Counted from the stretch's first letter, positions 38,011-51,381 are shown. The stretch: DNA of 64,000 nt from Lagopus muta (GCF_023343835.1 NC_064439.1:23066933-23130932), one strand, 5' to 3'. Numbers and translations: made by a program. The notes: generated by a model from the letters alone, not told the origin.

Positions 38011-41000
38011 TGTAGTATGCACTTCTGCTACTGCCTTATAGATACATTTTGCAGCAGTCAATGGACATGCTCTGTCCACTTGGACACCTAGTAACCTATG
38101 GGCCTGCCAGCAACATTCTTTTCCAGTTCTCACTGTCTTTAATGTTTTTATTAAATGTAACAAATAGCCAAGTTTTACATCCAAATGTTAATTTTGCAGG
38201 AGTATCAACAATAGAGTGTATAGATCCTTCCTCTTGGACTTTCATCTACATAGATGTTGTTGTGTCCTGCTAGTCTTGTTATGTTTTGTTCCCTAAGTTC
38301 AACCTTCTCTTAATCAGTTCCCAAAACTGTACCCCAATACTGATGATATTTCTTAACGACTATTTCTTCTGATTTTACTTAAAAAGTTGCATGTCTCACC
38401 ACTATTAGTCTCTCTTTTTACAGCAGTGTTGCCAATGGCTGCTTTCCTCAGAGACATTCTTCAGCTGCACACTTTGAAGGCTTTATTCACACTTTGCAGT
38501 GTTTAATATTCACCTCCTCAAACACCCAATTTTCATTTTTGCTTGCATGACATTCCCATGTGCACTGGCAGTTTGCTGGGTCTGTGCCTCTGTTGTACAT
38601 TTCTCTTCTAACGTAGTTGATGCTTCTCTCAGAAACTGCGCATATGAGGGCTTGTTGACCTCCCACATTTTGTCATCCATGTGTAATCACCATTACTGAG
38701 GTGTCCTCTCATCTGCTCCACATCTTTTACACTCCAGCCATTTGTGATATTAAAGGACACTCAAGTGTCCTCCATTAACTCGACCTTCCTACAGTTTTTT
38801 TGAATGCAGAACTTTTCTCTTTGAAACATTATACTTCAAACCACTCAACTGTCCATCCACATTTCTTCAGTTTGCTTCAGTAAACGTTTCCCTTATGTAT
38901 GTCACAAATGAATATGAGAAACAGAGAATCTTTCTCATTTCACTAAGGTCCAGCAAAAAAATCGACTAAACTCGAGCACTGCATGAAACATTCTGGAGGT
39001 TCAGAAGAAGTACTTCTTCTCTGCAGGAAGAACATAAAATTTTCTCCAGATTCTGTCCATGAACTTAGTTTATTCTCAGAAAGACAGTGGGACCTCGCTC
39101 AGACTCAGCAAGTCCTGCTTATATGTTGAATGTGATAAACTAAACAGAGTGGCTTACATTAGCTAGGTTTTCAGATAGCTCCTATCTGCACCCTACTATT
39201 CAAAGGTGGGCATAATAATCGCCTACAGCACAAATATCACTGTCTTAAGAACATACATCAGTATTTTAACACTGTTTAGTGAAAACATTTCATGAAAGGG
39301 ACAGAACTCTTAATGCCCACTGCAAAGTAGTTGGCACAATTAACTTTCAATATTACACCCAGATGATTTCTCCATATGGAATTACATGAGATGGATACTA
39401 CAGTTTTTTATCAATAAATCTTGTATCAACAATATTATTTGATGTAATACAGCAGTAATATTTTTTATTACTTGCTTTACAATAAAAAAGATACTGACAA
39501 CATGTTGCCACTTATTTACGTTAAGAGGAGAAATGATAGGCTTTGATACTAATAAAACACAGTCCCAACATTTTGTGAGGGTAAGAAGATACCTCCAGCA
39601 AGCAGTCAGCGTTCTAATAGGATCCTTTCGGTGAACAGTGCATAAAGAACTTCTTCTGTCTTAATCATTTTAATTTCTCACACTTCACAGGCCATGGAAC
39701 CCTGGTTTTTGCTTCTTCATAAAAGGTAGACAGCAACATATTTCACCATGGATTAGTACAAAATACTGAGATTTGTGTAATTACTACATCTTTACAAAGA
39801 GGTACAGCAATGACAAATGATGGAGTGGGCATGTCTTAAGTTTTTAGTTTGCTCATAAAGCAAATTATTTTGGATGCTAGGTAAAAGAGAATGGGGCAAT
39901 GTGAAACAGAGTGAGGCAGAGGAGATACAGTCATACAGGGACAACCTAGAGGTTTTCCAGTGATGACCTCCAATGACATGACGCATTTGATGGCATAAAG
40001 ACATTCCATTCAATACTCTGCAGATCTGATTGTCAAAGAAGTGAGCAAGAGTTTAAATACTTATAAAACCAAACATACATGTTTTCTTTTTGGTGCTGAA
40101 CTGATTCCAATCTTTAGGAAGCACGTACCATCGTCAGATGGCAGAAACTGTAAATATGATAAAAAATAACAGAGTAGAAAGTACTGGGGCTGTTTTATCT
40201 GTAAAAGCATATATTAATGATGATTATTATTTATTATTTGATGCTGTTTCAACTCAAAATATACTTGGCAGCATCCAAACGCAGAGGAAAATATCCTTTT
40301 GTAACACAAAGAGCTTAAGGCCTGAAACAAACCAAGCCCTTGAGCAGCCTGTAGTGAGGAAAGTGGCACTCAGGACACTGAAGGAAGTCTACTAGCACCC
40401 ATTTGTTCTCAATCGCTGAGCTTTTCTCAACACCAGGACTTAAGAGAGATTCCAAGCTGCCGATCTCCGCACTGCCAAGAGCAGGTGATCAGCTATCTGT
40501 GGGCTACTCTCTCCATTTCTCAACAAATGTTCTTAAGCAGCCTGACGCAAAGCCACAGGATTTACCAGAGATGCTCTATATTGGTCAGACTTAAACTGCC
40601 CCTTGAGTCAGCTAACTCACACTAATCCTGTTTCCATTTTCCTTTGCTAGAAATACAATTCCTGGAAGAGTTACAGTATAAAAATCTAAGATTCAGTAAT
40701 TCACTCCAACAGTTGTTTAAGTGGTTAAACCAGTATCAGTGATCTGTTGTTATCAATGCAATGCATACGTAAAATGAAGAATTGGAGCACAAGTCAAAAT
40801 TCCTGTTATTGCACATGTAAATGGAAAAAAGTAATATCTATTAGTTTGTTAGATATTTTGTAATTTCAATTTCCAGAAAACCATCTGTACCACTAAATGC
40901 ACAGATGCACACATCATTTAAAGCTTCACTTCCTTCTGAGTGTTCTCCCTTTTCTGCAAAACCCTTCCTTCTTTATATTTTCTGTTGATTCTTTTTCAGT

Positions 41001-41248
41001 ATTTCACCTCTTTTTTCTACTCTACTTCACTTGCTTCTTTCTGTATCCCATACCCTTCCACCTTCAGAGCATTTCCACTCCAGCAGCACAGCTAAAGATA
41101 GCAGTAGTCAACCCTTCCCTTTCTCTTGTACCTTTGTACTGTTTGGAGAGAAGAGACTGGAGACAAAAAGGAACGAGAACAGGAGTTCTTACTTCTAGTT
41201 GCATGACAGAAGTCAGCAATGGTAGGTAGCTTTGTCAGTACCAAAGCC

Positions 41249-41270
41249 AAAAAAAAAAAAAAAAAAAAAA
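41249..41270. repeat. Poly-A run
   Basis: Twenty-two consecutive A residues. There is no recognisable retrocopy immediately upstream, so it is probably simple slippage. Confidence 0.9.
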
Positions 41271-42309
41271 GGTTTTCTAAGCAGAGAAACTAAAGTGGCT
41301 AATTGACCCTGTGAAGTTATCCAGTCTTTCATTACCTTTCTCATTTTTTCTATCGAGCTCTCAGCAGTGCCATGGATTATATCACTTCTCGTTATGCGAG
41401 CACCAAAAACTGAGGAAATATTTCTCCATAAAAATACACATAAAGTTCAGGTGGCCTTTGGAGAGATACTGCCAAATGTGGAGTGTCATTCCAGCCACTA
41501 ATAAAAAAATTAAAATAGAAGTTCAGTTTCTTTTCCTCTTGCAAATAGATGTCAGCACATTCTTAGTGGTACAGCCTTGACATCTGTGTAAAAAGCAGCA
41601 CTGTATTTTCAGAAGCGTTTCATATTATTTAACAAAGGTGTGTTTTTATTGTCAGCTTAGTTGTGAGACGACAACTCTAATGACAAGACAACTCATCTTG
41701 ATTCAAGCAACCTCTAAGTACATCTGTGAACTCACTTGGCATTGCCTGCAAAAGTGTCCAATTTCTAGGACAAAACAAGAGAATAAAAATCTGTTTTTCC
41801 AATTGTGAAGGGGTAACTCAGCACTTAGAAGCAATTCAGGAGGAAAAAGGCATTTCAGACACAGGCTTTTGAGTAACAGCAATTTTCTAACTTGTGATTC
41901 TGTCCAAGCTAATGAAGACATCAGAAACTAAAGTTAGCACGTCAAAGCTGCCAACAAGCATACGTCATATCTTTTTTGTACTGCTAGAGCTACTATAAAT
42001 AAAACCTAGTGAAACAGTGGACTCAAACAAAGTATTGCAAAACTTATCAAATGTATTATTCATATGACTTCTGGTAAGAGTAAACAACATTCATAAAAAG
42101 CCGTGGACAGACATATGGCTCCTGTATGCATTGCTGGAAATGATTTGCTAAACAGTGCTACGTGAAACTATGACACGTGAAGCTGAAGTGGATGCGTATT
42201 TCCACAAATGCTACTAAAAGTGAGGCATAATTCATCAATTCTGCCAAGTCTGTGCCAGGTGTTTTGACAAGTATAACCAAAATATGTAAATGATCAAAAA
42301 GCCATGGTC

Positions 42310-42337
42310 CAGAAGCTTATTTTAAAATAAGCTTCTG
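42310..42337. repeat. Perfect 28-bp palindrome
   Basis: The left half CAGAAGCTTATTTT and right half AAAATAAGCTTCTG are exact reverse complements with no spacer. Symmetry ends exactly at these coordinates (C before, T after). It could be a cruciform-capable site, a dimer binding site, or the fused ends of a lost DNA transposon. Confidence 0.9.
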
Positions 42338-45300
42338 TTTGCTACCACTTCTACTGAACAACATACAACCACTGTTAAAAACCAGGAGCAGTGCAATCAC
42401 GTCAAAGAACAGTGGACATTTGCATGAATTTTATTTTTCACAGAGCTCTTTGGTACTGTTCAGGTAAAACAGCAGTGCAGTATCATTTTTCTATCTCTTC
42501 CTGGACCCACTGAACTGCGCCCTGTAAGCTCCCAGGGCTGTGGTGCTCATATTTAGCTGCTCCTCCTTTCAGGACTCACCCTGCAGGACTACAGCCCTGA
42601 AGCATGCAGCTTGCTAAAAGCTTCTGCTCTCTACAGGATGATCCTCATTCTGAAAGCATTGGGAAAACCATGGAGAAACCTATGGTTGCATTGCTCTCGT
42701 GCTTTATATCTACAGTGCTATTTCCTATCATCTCTGTTAAATGACTCGACTTTCACTTTAAGGCTGAATCCCAAAACTTCTCACTCTTCCTTGGTTGTAT
42801 TACATCCATAAGCATCAGCAGAGACAGTCAAATGGAGTTCTCCATCAGAGAGTCCACCCCAAACACAGGGAGTGGCTCAGGAGCTCACTGATGAGGCAAA
42901 AGCCTGCATCAAACCAAGCCTAGCATTGTTACTAGTGCTGTCAATGAGCTAAGGTATGGCTGGCCTTGCTGCTCTCACCATGCTGCATCAGCTACCCCTG
43001 CATGAGAAATCAGAATCTCTGCTGTCCACGGGTAATCCAGTTGAAATTTTACTCAATATGAGGGGCAACTTTAAGCAGCTTTGTGCACAGGCTCTCCAGC
43101 CTTCCCACCTGCCAAATTCTACCATCAAAAACCATGACTGGAGATGTAACAGTAACAATAACAAAAAGCTTCAGCACAAAACATCTATAGTATACCTGCT
43201 ATTGATCTTCAAGCTTCTTTCTTAAAATTAATGCTGCTATTTAGCCATGTCATCTTTCACAGCTGTTTCTCCTGATTCACAAGAATGAGAGCTACCCTAC
43301 AAGGAAATTTCTAGGGAGGTTTTCTCTGCATCAGAACTACTCCTTGCATCATCTGTATTGCAACAAGTGTTCTCTGGACAAAACAGCCCCACACAGAGAT
43401 TGCATGGCTCTCGTGCAGCAGCACTGCCCCACAGCCGCCAGAGCTCTGCTTCTTGACTCAGCCATTTGTTCCTGGAACCTGTGCTCGTGTCAGAGAGCAA
43501 AGTCAGAGAACAAGTGTTACTGGAAGTCGGATCCACTCCTTACAAAGTGAAGTGACCAAAAGCAGTGTCCAGTGGGAAGTGGGAGTGTGATCAAAAAGTG
43601 GCACAGAACAAACAATATTGTGCAGTTGTTGGCAGGCTATTGCTAGTAAACATTGAGCTTAAGACTGAAGTAAATGAGATCACAGGGAAATAACACCTAA
43701 CCTTAAGGCACTGGCCACTCATTTGAGGGTACCTTCATCAAAAGCATCAATTAATGCTCAATCCTGTTAAAGCTGCTCAGTGTAGCCTTGTTAAGCCTTG
43801 TAGCACTGAATACTGATGTTCCAGACCTACAGCAGGGCCTTCAGCAAGGTGTCTCTGGCTCTGTTACCTACACTGCAAATTTCTGAAGGGAGTGAATTTT
43901 TTTCTCCCTGGATACCTCTCTGACACAAGCAGCAGGAATTGGAAGTGTTTTACATGTACCAGAATGGCTCCTAGAAAGCCCAGGTGTGACCCGTGTGAGC
44001 ATTAATAAGAGATTTAATATTGACTCCAATGGCAGCAATTAGGACCTTGAACATCAATTATCAGAAAAAAATAAACAAAAAATGAGCTTACTAATATGCA
44101 GAACTGATGAGCATTTGCAAAACCGAAACTCAAGGCACTTGCTATCACAGCTTCCAGGCAAGTGTAGCTCCATTATTTCGTTGCTCATTTTTTCCAAAAA
44201 CTGTATTTGTATGCATCATTTTAAAAGTAAATATAGAAGACTTTCTTCTGGGCAATGACTTTTCAGGAATTTTAAGTCATGGCGTGCTTTTCCTTCTCCC
44301 ATTTTTGCTTACACAAAAATGATGGAAATTATTGGCAGCTATTTTGGTCAAGACCATATTATTAAACTGACAGGACAAGCATAGAATCAAGTGCTCATTT
44401 AGCTTCTTACCAGATTATAGATAACAGCTTTTAGTTAACTTTCAATGCTAACTGGCTAACTTTCAGCAGTGTCCCACTCTACTTAGATACGGGAGGCAGG
44501 TTGGAAGGGAAACAAGCCAAACATTCTACAGAACACTGTTTTTATCTTTAATGAAGATTCTCTACTTTTTCAAAAGGCTTTTCTACTGTAGATCTGAAAA
44601 AAAAGTTTGCTGAACTGGATTCAGTGAGCTTAATAAGCTAATTCTTGTGCATATTTTATGCAGTATTATTTCAACAAGGCTTTTAGAAAGGATTCTTCTT
44701 TTCCTTCCCCTCCCTTAAAGCTCATGAGCTACAGTGAACTAGACTATAACACAGAACTCTATTATTAGCCAATAATTCTACAGTAAATCCAATATTAGCT
44801 GTTTATTTGTAAATGCCTTTGCCGTAAGCAACAAAATGCCCCCATCCTGTCTGAATACCTGTGTTATAATACAGTACATATGCAAGCAGCAGTATATATT
44901 GCTTATAAGCCATTCTGATGAAATTGACCATGAAAATATGAGTGTAAGGCAGGTTTCAATAGCCTGTTTCTCATGAAGGTACAAAACAGCTTGTTATATA
45001 TAGCCATTTTTAAACATTAAGATCTCTGTGCCCATCACCCATGATTTCAAAACACTGCTGTGGAGTTAGAGATATCACTGCACAAATTTAAACCCTTCCA
45101 CTTGAATTTCTAACAAAAATTGGCTGACACTAACGCTTCAAGTGATAATGAAAACCTATGGCAAAATGTACTCTAGGAGTGGGTCTGAACGGTGACATGA
45201 TTTACCCAAGATTTACACAGTTAGCATACAGTAGCACTGTCAGGCAGGTTTTAGTTCATCCAGCATAATTTCATATCTGCCACTGTATGTAAGTTACTAC

Positions 45301-46019
45301 AGAGGCAACTTAGCAAAGGTTACCTAATGGCAAAGGCTGACAGATGTCTGGAAACGTTCAAAGGAAACACTTGCTCTCCTGTATTTAATTTCTCTAATTC
45401 ACGATTATTGTATGAGTGGTGAATTAAATTCCCTCATCAACCTCAGCTGCTGAGAGCAGAGATGCAGTGCTAGGACCTTTCTGGGAGCAGGCATGGGGCC
45501 TCCTGCTGAACACTGCCCTGCCAGCACCGGGGGAAAGGAGCAGGAGCTCAGTTTGAATCTGAGCTGACAAAAAGACAAAGCATGCAGTAAGGCAATGGCT
45601 GACTTCATTCATTCTCAACTATGTGACTACTGTAAAGGGGAGGCATGTAGTCTTGGGGAGAATACTGTGTTACCGTGAAGTTCAAGGTGGGCACAGCAGC
45701 ATGGCAGGAGGGCATCTGCTAGGTTTTGATGATACTGACTGCAGGAGGTCCAGGGATCACATCTTCCTATTGGAGATCTGGGGATTGCCTCGTCCTATTT
45801 GATGTTTTTACGAATTATATTTTCTTGCACCATTTCAGCTACAAACGACATTCAGTAACTAGAATAAACCAGAAGTTTTTCTCTTTCCCTTACAAACTGT
45901 CAACTACCTTAACCTTGTCAAGAAGCCCGCAAGAATGAAATCAATACAGCAATTTGAAGACAAAATTGGCAGGCGTTTTTATTGTGCTTGGACACACGGA
46001 GTAAATAGCCTCATACATC

Positions 46020-47290
46020 AGCCTACCGTCACCAGCGGCACCGCTCCGAGACGGACCAGTGCCGCTTTTACACTGCGCTGTCACCGCAGAGGGAGCCCAG
46101 CGGGACGGAGGGAGCGCGGAAACAGCGCCGGGCAGAGCGGGGAGCGCTGGTGTGGGCTCAGGTGTCCCCCAGCCACCGTGCCGACAGCCCCCGGTCCCGC
46201 TCGGACCCCCGCAGCCCGCTCCCTATTCACTGTTCGCCTTACCGTCCCTTCCCGGCTCGCTGCCCGACCCGCTCCCACTCCCTCGCCCACTCGGAGCGGC
46301 GAAGTTGCCGGGACTTACTGCGCCCGTGCTCCCGGCGCTCTCCGCTCGCTCCGCGGCTGCCGGCTCCCGGACGGCCCTCGGTGCTCGGATACACCGGCAC
46401 TCCGCGTCCAGCTGCGGCTCAGCCCAGAGCCGTGCCCGTCCGGCGGAGCCGTACCTCTACGAGCATCCGCCTCCTCTTGCCCGCGACGCGCTCTCCTTCC
46501 TCCCCAAACCCCGGGCGCCGGGAGGGCTTCGCGCCGACGTCGGAGCGGGGCGGATGGAGAGCGCCCGGCGGCAGCAGCGCCTCCCCCACGCCCGCCTCCC
46601 CGCTGCTCCCGGCCGCCTGCTGCCGGCGGGGCTGCCGCGCCGAGCGGGCGGGGCGGGGGCGGCCCAGCGGAGGAGGCGGGGGAGGCAGAGCGGAGTCCTG
46701 TCACCCGCGTGGTGTTGGGGGGCGGCGGGTGCGGTGCCCGAGCCGCCGCCTCTGGGCGCTGCGTGCCGTGAGGGCGCGGCTCCTCAAGGCTCCCATCAGC
46801 AGAGCGTAGCTCTGCGCTCTCCCGTCTCCTCCTCCTCGTCCCGGAGAAGTTCCTCTGAGCTCAGCCCGCGTTTCGGGAGAGAAAAGCCACGGCGACGCAG
46901 GAAGGGAGGCTGCCGGCCGAGGGGAACGGAGTGCGGGCTGAGGGAGCGGGGTTCCGGCTGCCTGTGTCCGGAGAGAAACTGCAGTCTGTGCAGCGGCCGG
47001 CAGTCATCTAAACCCCTGTTCCAAAAGTTATGCGAGCCTTTTAAGCACGTGGAGATCCCGGAAAAAGATTTACCCCTCCGCCCTACGCTGCTCCGGAGGG
47101 AGCAGAGCCCTAATCGCGAGGGAGCAGCGGCTGTCGGGGCGTGAGTGCGGCACCGCGCTATGCAAGCTCCCGCTTCTTTAACGTCCCCGGCTGACGCATC
47201 CTCGAGCCGGGGAGAGGGGGCTCACCCCGCGGTGCCTCCGAGCGCGCAGCGGGCAGCTCCCAGCAGGTGGAGCCGGGGGACAGCGAGAGT
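46020..47290. promoter_or_regulatory. CpG island promoter, possibly bidirectional
   Basis: About 1.3 kb that is GC-rich and dense in CpG, sharply different from the AT-rich flanks. Visible sites are adjacent GC boxes (GGGCGGGGC at 46646-46654 and GGGGGCGG at 46655-46662) and an E-box CACGTG at 47046-47051. No convincing TATA box is seen, as is usual for this class. Good splice donors face outward on both strands: plus strand GGGGC then GTGAGT at 47140/47141, and minus strand CGCA then GTAAGT at 46319/46318. Long open frames cover the island on both strands (361, 278 and 219 codons plus; 129 minus), but they are Pro/Arg/Ala/Gly-rich as expected of any GC-rich DNA. I infer 5' untranslated first exon(s) for one or two genes. 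The gene identity cannot be read. Confidence 0.88.
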
Positions 47291-47546
47291 CGCCCTCTTC
47301 AACCATCGTCCCTTTCAGATTTCAGCCTTCGCTGTAGGCTTTGCTCTTTCTTGCGAGGAGAGTCTGTGGGACACGACCTCTCATAGTGCCGTGCTTACTT
47401 TGCTGTTTGCAGATCTTTGGCAGAAGCAGAGAACTCGTGGAGATTTCCATGGGCTGCATCAGGCCCAGAGCCCCCCCGCGCAGCACTGCTGTGAGCCCAT
47501 CACCAGACTGGGAGATCAGCTTCATGCTAAGTGCTGGAGATCATGA

Positions 47547-47865
47547 AATCATAGAGTAGAATAATAGAATCGTTAAGGCTGGAAAAGACCGCTAAGTTCA
47601 CCTAGTCCAACCGCCAAGCCATTCTCACCATGCCCACTGACCATGGTCCTCAGTCCCACATCCACACATTTCTTGATCACCTTCAGGGACGGTAACTCCA
47701 CCACCTCTCTGGGCAGCCTGTGCCAATGCCTCAAAGCTCTTTCTAAGAACCTTTTCCTCATATCCAGCCTGCCTCTGCCCCGGAGCAACTTAAGGCCATT
47801 ACCTCTCATCCTGTCACTGTTACCTGGGCTGGTAACACAGTTACCAGCCTGCAAGATATCTGTGG
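47547..47865 (-). mobile_element. CR1 LINE 3' fragment
   Basis: The minus strand carries the tail (reverse complement of ATCATAGAGTAGAATAATAG), then the 3' UTR, then ORF2 C-terminal codons ([17 protein letters not shown]). The right limit is roughly at GCCTGCAAGATATCTG. It lies directly 3' of the CpG island, about 400 bp from the proposed plus-strand donor, so it would be intronic in that model. Confidence 0.9.
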
Positions 47866-48060
47866 AAGAATGGTTGGTAGACACACCCATAGCCCAAAGA
47901 TTTGAGAGAGGAGAATTCTTCCCTTCACTCTGACAGTAACTCACGTGAGGAAAGGTAGCTTCTTTAAGATCTGGATGCTTGGAATGTTTTCTTTACCAGG
48001 AGTTCCAGAAGCAGCTGAGGGTAGATCACCACGTGCAGATTGCTTTAGGACTGAACTGCA

Positions 48061-48510
48061 TATGTCACTCCAAAAGTAATGGCTCCTATTTATTTCCATG
48101 GAAATTACAATAGATACAAAGAGCACAATGACACTATTTGATAGAGCACATTTTCAGCTACAAAACACTGTTTTTCAGCACAGTCACCACATTTAGCTCT
48201 GCATTTTTGCCAGCAGTGAACAAGAATTTGCATGCTGTGCTCATAAAAATATGCACCAGTGGAGGTGCTCCACTGTTACTGTCACCACGGCTGAAATGCA
48301 TCACCCAGCACCTCACTGTACTCATATCCACTGTCTTGTACCCCTAAGCATTCAACAAGCATCAACAGATGTCAATGGGTGCCAGCAAGAAGATGTGATG
48401 GAATATTGGTAGAATATTCAACCTTTAGTGCCATACCACCAACAACTGCCACTTATGTTATGGGCCAACATAATAACATAGGAGGCGTTACATTCGGAGC
48501 AGCCTTCGTA
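48061..48510 (-). mobile_element. Internally deleted mariner (Galluhop-like) transposon
   Basis: The ends are imperfect terminal inverted repeats: left ACTCCAAAAGTAATGGCTCC, right (reverse complement) GCTCCGAATGTAACGCCTCC. TA dinucleotides lie at the extreme left (48061-48062) and right (48509-48510), as expected for mariner target sites. On the minus strand the interior encodes transposase pieces: VDMSTVRCWVMHFSRGDS, the helix-turn-helix/linker region of mariner transposases, is joined directly to a short tail ending VVTVLKNSVL and a stop. The catalytic D,D(34)D core is missing. At about 450 bp against roughly 1.3 kb for a full mariner, this is a non-autonomous deletion derivative. The 36463-36577 fragment is a second piece of the same family. 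Confidence 0.88.
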
Positions 48511-51381
48511 CAAGCAGCAGCAGACAGGCTCTTTCCTGGTGATTTCTGCCCAACCCTTTAGTTTTTGGACGTTTCTGGCTAATTGCATTCGTTCTGTCAT
48601 TGGAATTGTCACATTCTCAGTGACTGTTTTTGTACTTCTTTTAAAACAGATTTTTTATTGCTCTGTTTTCTTAGTGATGTTCGTCTGCTGAGGTACAGCT
48701 CTATCGTTCCATACTATAAAAAGTTTTTTTTCTTTCTTTCTTTCATTTTTTTTTTTTTTTTTAAATAAACTTTTTGTTAACCATTACCTTGGACATGAAA
48801 GTAACATTTCCTGATTTGTTCTGCTCTAAGCAATTCCATCATACCCTTGGGACTGCAAGCATGAATAGTTACTATTTGGCATGCATGTGCAGTGCTGATC
48901 AGGCCCATAAATAACCACTGGAAAATTACTATTAATGGTACCTTGATGGTTTTATTTCTGTTCATGCTCAGGAGTCATTACAACACGTTGACTTCTGTGT
49001 GGAAGAGGTGGCTGAGCTACTGCTGTGTGCTGTGAGATGGGGGTTTTTCCTACTTGAAAAAAATAAGAAAGTAAAAACTCTGTTCTAGGATTTCAGTAAT
49101 TTCTTTCTGCTATGAAGAAAAATGTATTTTCTATGTAGCCCAAATTTCTGTAGTTTGGCTCTGTGAAAGTAGGAATTTGTTCCTTTTTGCAGCATTTTTT
49201 GAATATATTTTGTCTACCTTGTTCTACAGGAGAGGATGCCACTTATGAAGCATGCGCTGTCCTCGTTTATTTCTCAGGTGCAGAGTTTGAAATGAGAATC
49301 TAAGTTTACAGCTGGACCTGTGAATGTTTGCAGTTTGGGCAGAGATGTTTCCACCATCTGTTAAGGATGCCTGCACTGCAAACTATTTGGAAGTGAACAG
49401 TTTCCCTTCACAGTTTGTGTACCTTTCCTAATAGGCATGGTACATCCCATGGTACATCTCAGTGAGACAGACTGGAGCACAGTGTCTTCAGATAAGGGTT
49501 TGTTCATATCTATGTTGTTTGAGGCAAACAAAGAGTGAGTGCTGAGCTGTCCCCTGATGACCATGTAGGTATGCTCTGCACAGTGGTAAGCAGTGCATTG
49601 GGGTAAGTGCCACACGCTTAATTTGGATGAGAAAATGGGAGGAGTGAAAGACTACATTTAAAAAAAAAAAAGGTAATAAATATGGCCTGATCCATTTCAG
49701 GGGGAAAAGAATCAGAATTTGCCATTACCTTCAGCACAAGTCGCATCATTCCCATTAAGCCTCCAGTGAGAATATTTAAGTCTCCTGTGTACGACTTTGT
49801 AATCATGACTTTGCACTCCTAGGATTGACTTGATTAAGAACTGTGAGCACAGTTACAGCACTATCAGCAGCTGTGCAGACTTCCTAACTCTGCTGCCTGT
49901 AAACATGTCAGCTCAGTGAGAGGGAAATTCATGGAGCCAGCATTGCATAGCTGCCATTCAGGCCATGTGTTCCCAACCAGAAAGTTTCTAATTTTTAGAG
50001 AAAGATATCACTCTGGAATTAGGGATTTGAAGAATGGCAAATAAAGAGCTTTCTGAATCTACTGCTTGAAGAAGTCCATTCAAAACTTGAAAGGTAAGGA
50101 GAGGTATAGAAATCCTCGAGAGGCTGAAAGGTATATGAACAAATTAGACTGGGATTAGACTGGGGGAACAGAACACTGCTGTGCAATAAAAGACAAGTGC
50201 AAATTATAAAAGTTGTTGCAGAAAGGTACGTGAACACAGCTGATGATCAAGGAGCAGAGCAGAGATGTTCAAACTAAGGCCTGAGGTGCCAGTGTTTCAG
50301 GAATCTGGGGCTCTGATGCACTGCATCACTTCAAGTTTCAGTTCTCACATGTTAGCAGGGCATAAAATGCACTATGCATAATGTAATGGAAGACATCTTG
50401 AAAATACATTTCCCTCCATTTTCCTTCTCTCAGCAAATGTAGAGACAACAGCCATCAGTCTTACATGAGTTTGAAATTCTGTACTAGCTGAAGAACTTCC
50501 CCCAGGGCAATACTGCAAATTTCTCATATCCCTGACACTGTTATTTTGACCTATGTCCTTTCTTGAAATACAAAAACAGGGTAGGGATTAATTTTGATTA
50601 TGCTGTGGTGTAGACATTTATTTCTGCTGCCCTTTTAGCCCCTGTGAAACCTCCTCAGACTTGAAGCTCCCATTCTCCCCCCAAAAATTAGTAGAGATGG
50701 AAAAAGAACTCTTCAGGAATGGCATTTTTTGGAAATGTGATAGAATTAATTTATGTTAGAAAGACCGAAAGATGAATTTAAAATAAAAGATGTAAAAAAT
50801 GAAAAAGAATGCCTTTCTGAACAATTTCTCTAATGATTTGGACACAAAAACACAGAATTTTGGAAATAGTCTGAGAAAATGGCACAAATGGGAAACAGCT
50901 TGGTGGAGGTGCCAGGATGACGCCTTTCCTGGGTCACAGACAGCTTAGTGATGGACACTGTGTATAATCTTTATTGCCAACCCCAGAAGCCATTGACATA
51001 CAGATAGTGGTGTTTTGTTTGTTTGAACTTTATGTTGTTTGTTTTTAGAAATTTGAAAATCAAAATTTACATGTTTGTCCAGCCTCAAGCATCTAATTAT
51101 GTATGCAATTATGTTACAATAGATTTATTTCAATCAGTTTCTTAATTTACAATAAAACCTGGGTAACAGCACTCACCTCCTTGCTTAACTTTCTGTTTTT
51201 AATTTATGTTACTTAATCTATCCAGGCATTGATTATTCAGTTCAACTCACAACATTCTTAAAGGGATCTCCAAAATACTTTGGAATGATGGAAAAAATGG
51301 GACATATGTCTCTAAAAGGAAAATTTCTTTCTCTTTTTTAAAAAATATAAAATCAATCAATAATCAGGAAACAAAAGTTGT
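48511..51381. other. Non-coding DNA with a T-rich run
   Basis: No gene seen. 48724-48762 is a T-rich tract with four TTTC units. In the model where a transcript leaves the CpG island rightward, this is intron 1. Confidence 0.5.
48724..48762. repeat. T-rich low-complexity run with TTTC units
   Basis: Poly-T interrupted by four TTTC units. Confidence 0.9.

Larger units (their letters stand above)
37481..46019. other. 8.5 kb of AT-rich non-coding DNA left of the CpG island
   Basis: No recognised exon, RNA gene or long repeat. It holds two exact palindromes (37990-38010 and 42310-42337), a small inverted repeat at 38754-38771 (AGGACACT/AGTGTCCT arms) and a 22-A run at 41249-41270. If a minus-strand transcript starts in the CpG island, this would be its first intron. 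Confidence 0.5.

Noticed and set aside
46315..46704. 129-codon minus-strand frame ending at the GTAAGT donor
   Set aside because: Low-complexity Gly/Ala/Arg composition and no family. The donor is kept as evidence, the protein is not.
45935..47546. Long plus-strand open frames (361, 278, 219 and 133 codons) across the CpG island
   Set aside because: They overlap one another in different frames and are Pro/Arg/Ala/Ser-rich, which is what GC-rich DNA yields without selection. No domain is visible. They are better explained as promoter and untranslated exon.
47573..47944. 123-codon minus-strand frame as a host gene
   Set aside because: It encodes the CR1 ORF2 C terminus ([11 protein letters not shown]) and belongs to the transposon fragment.
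48138..48561. Plus-strand frames in the 48.1-48.5 kb element
   Set aside because: Antisense to the mariner transposase remnant.
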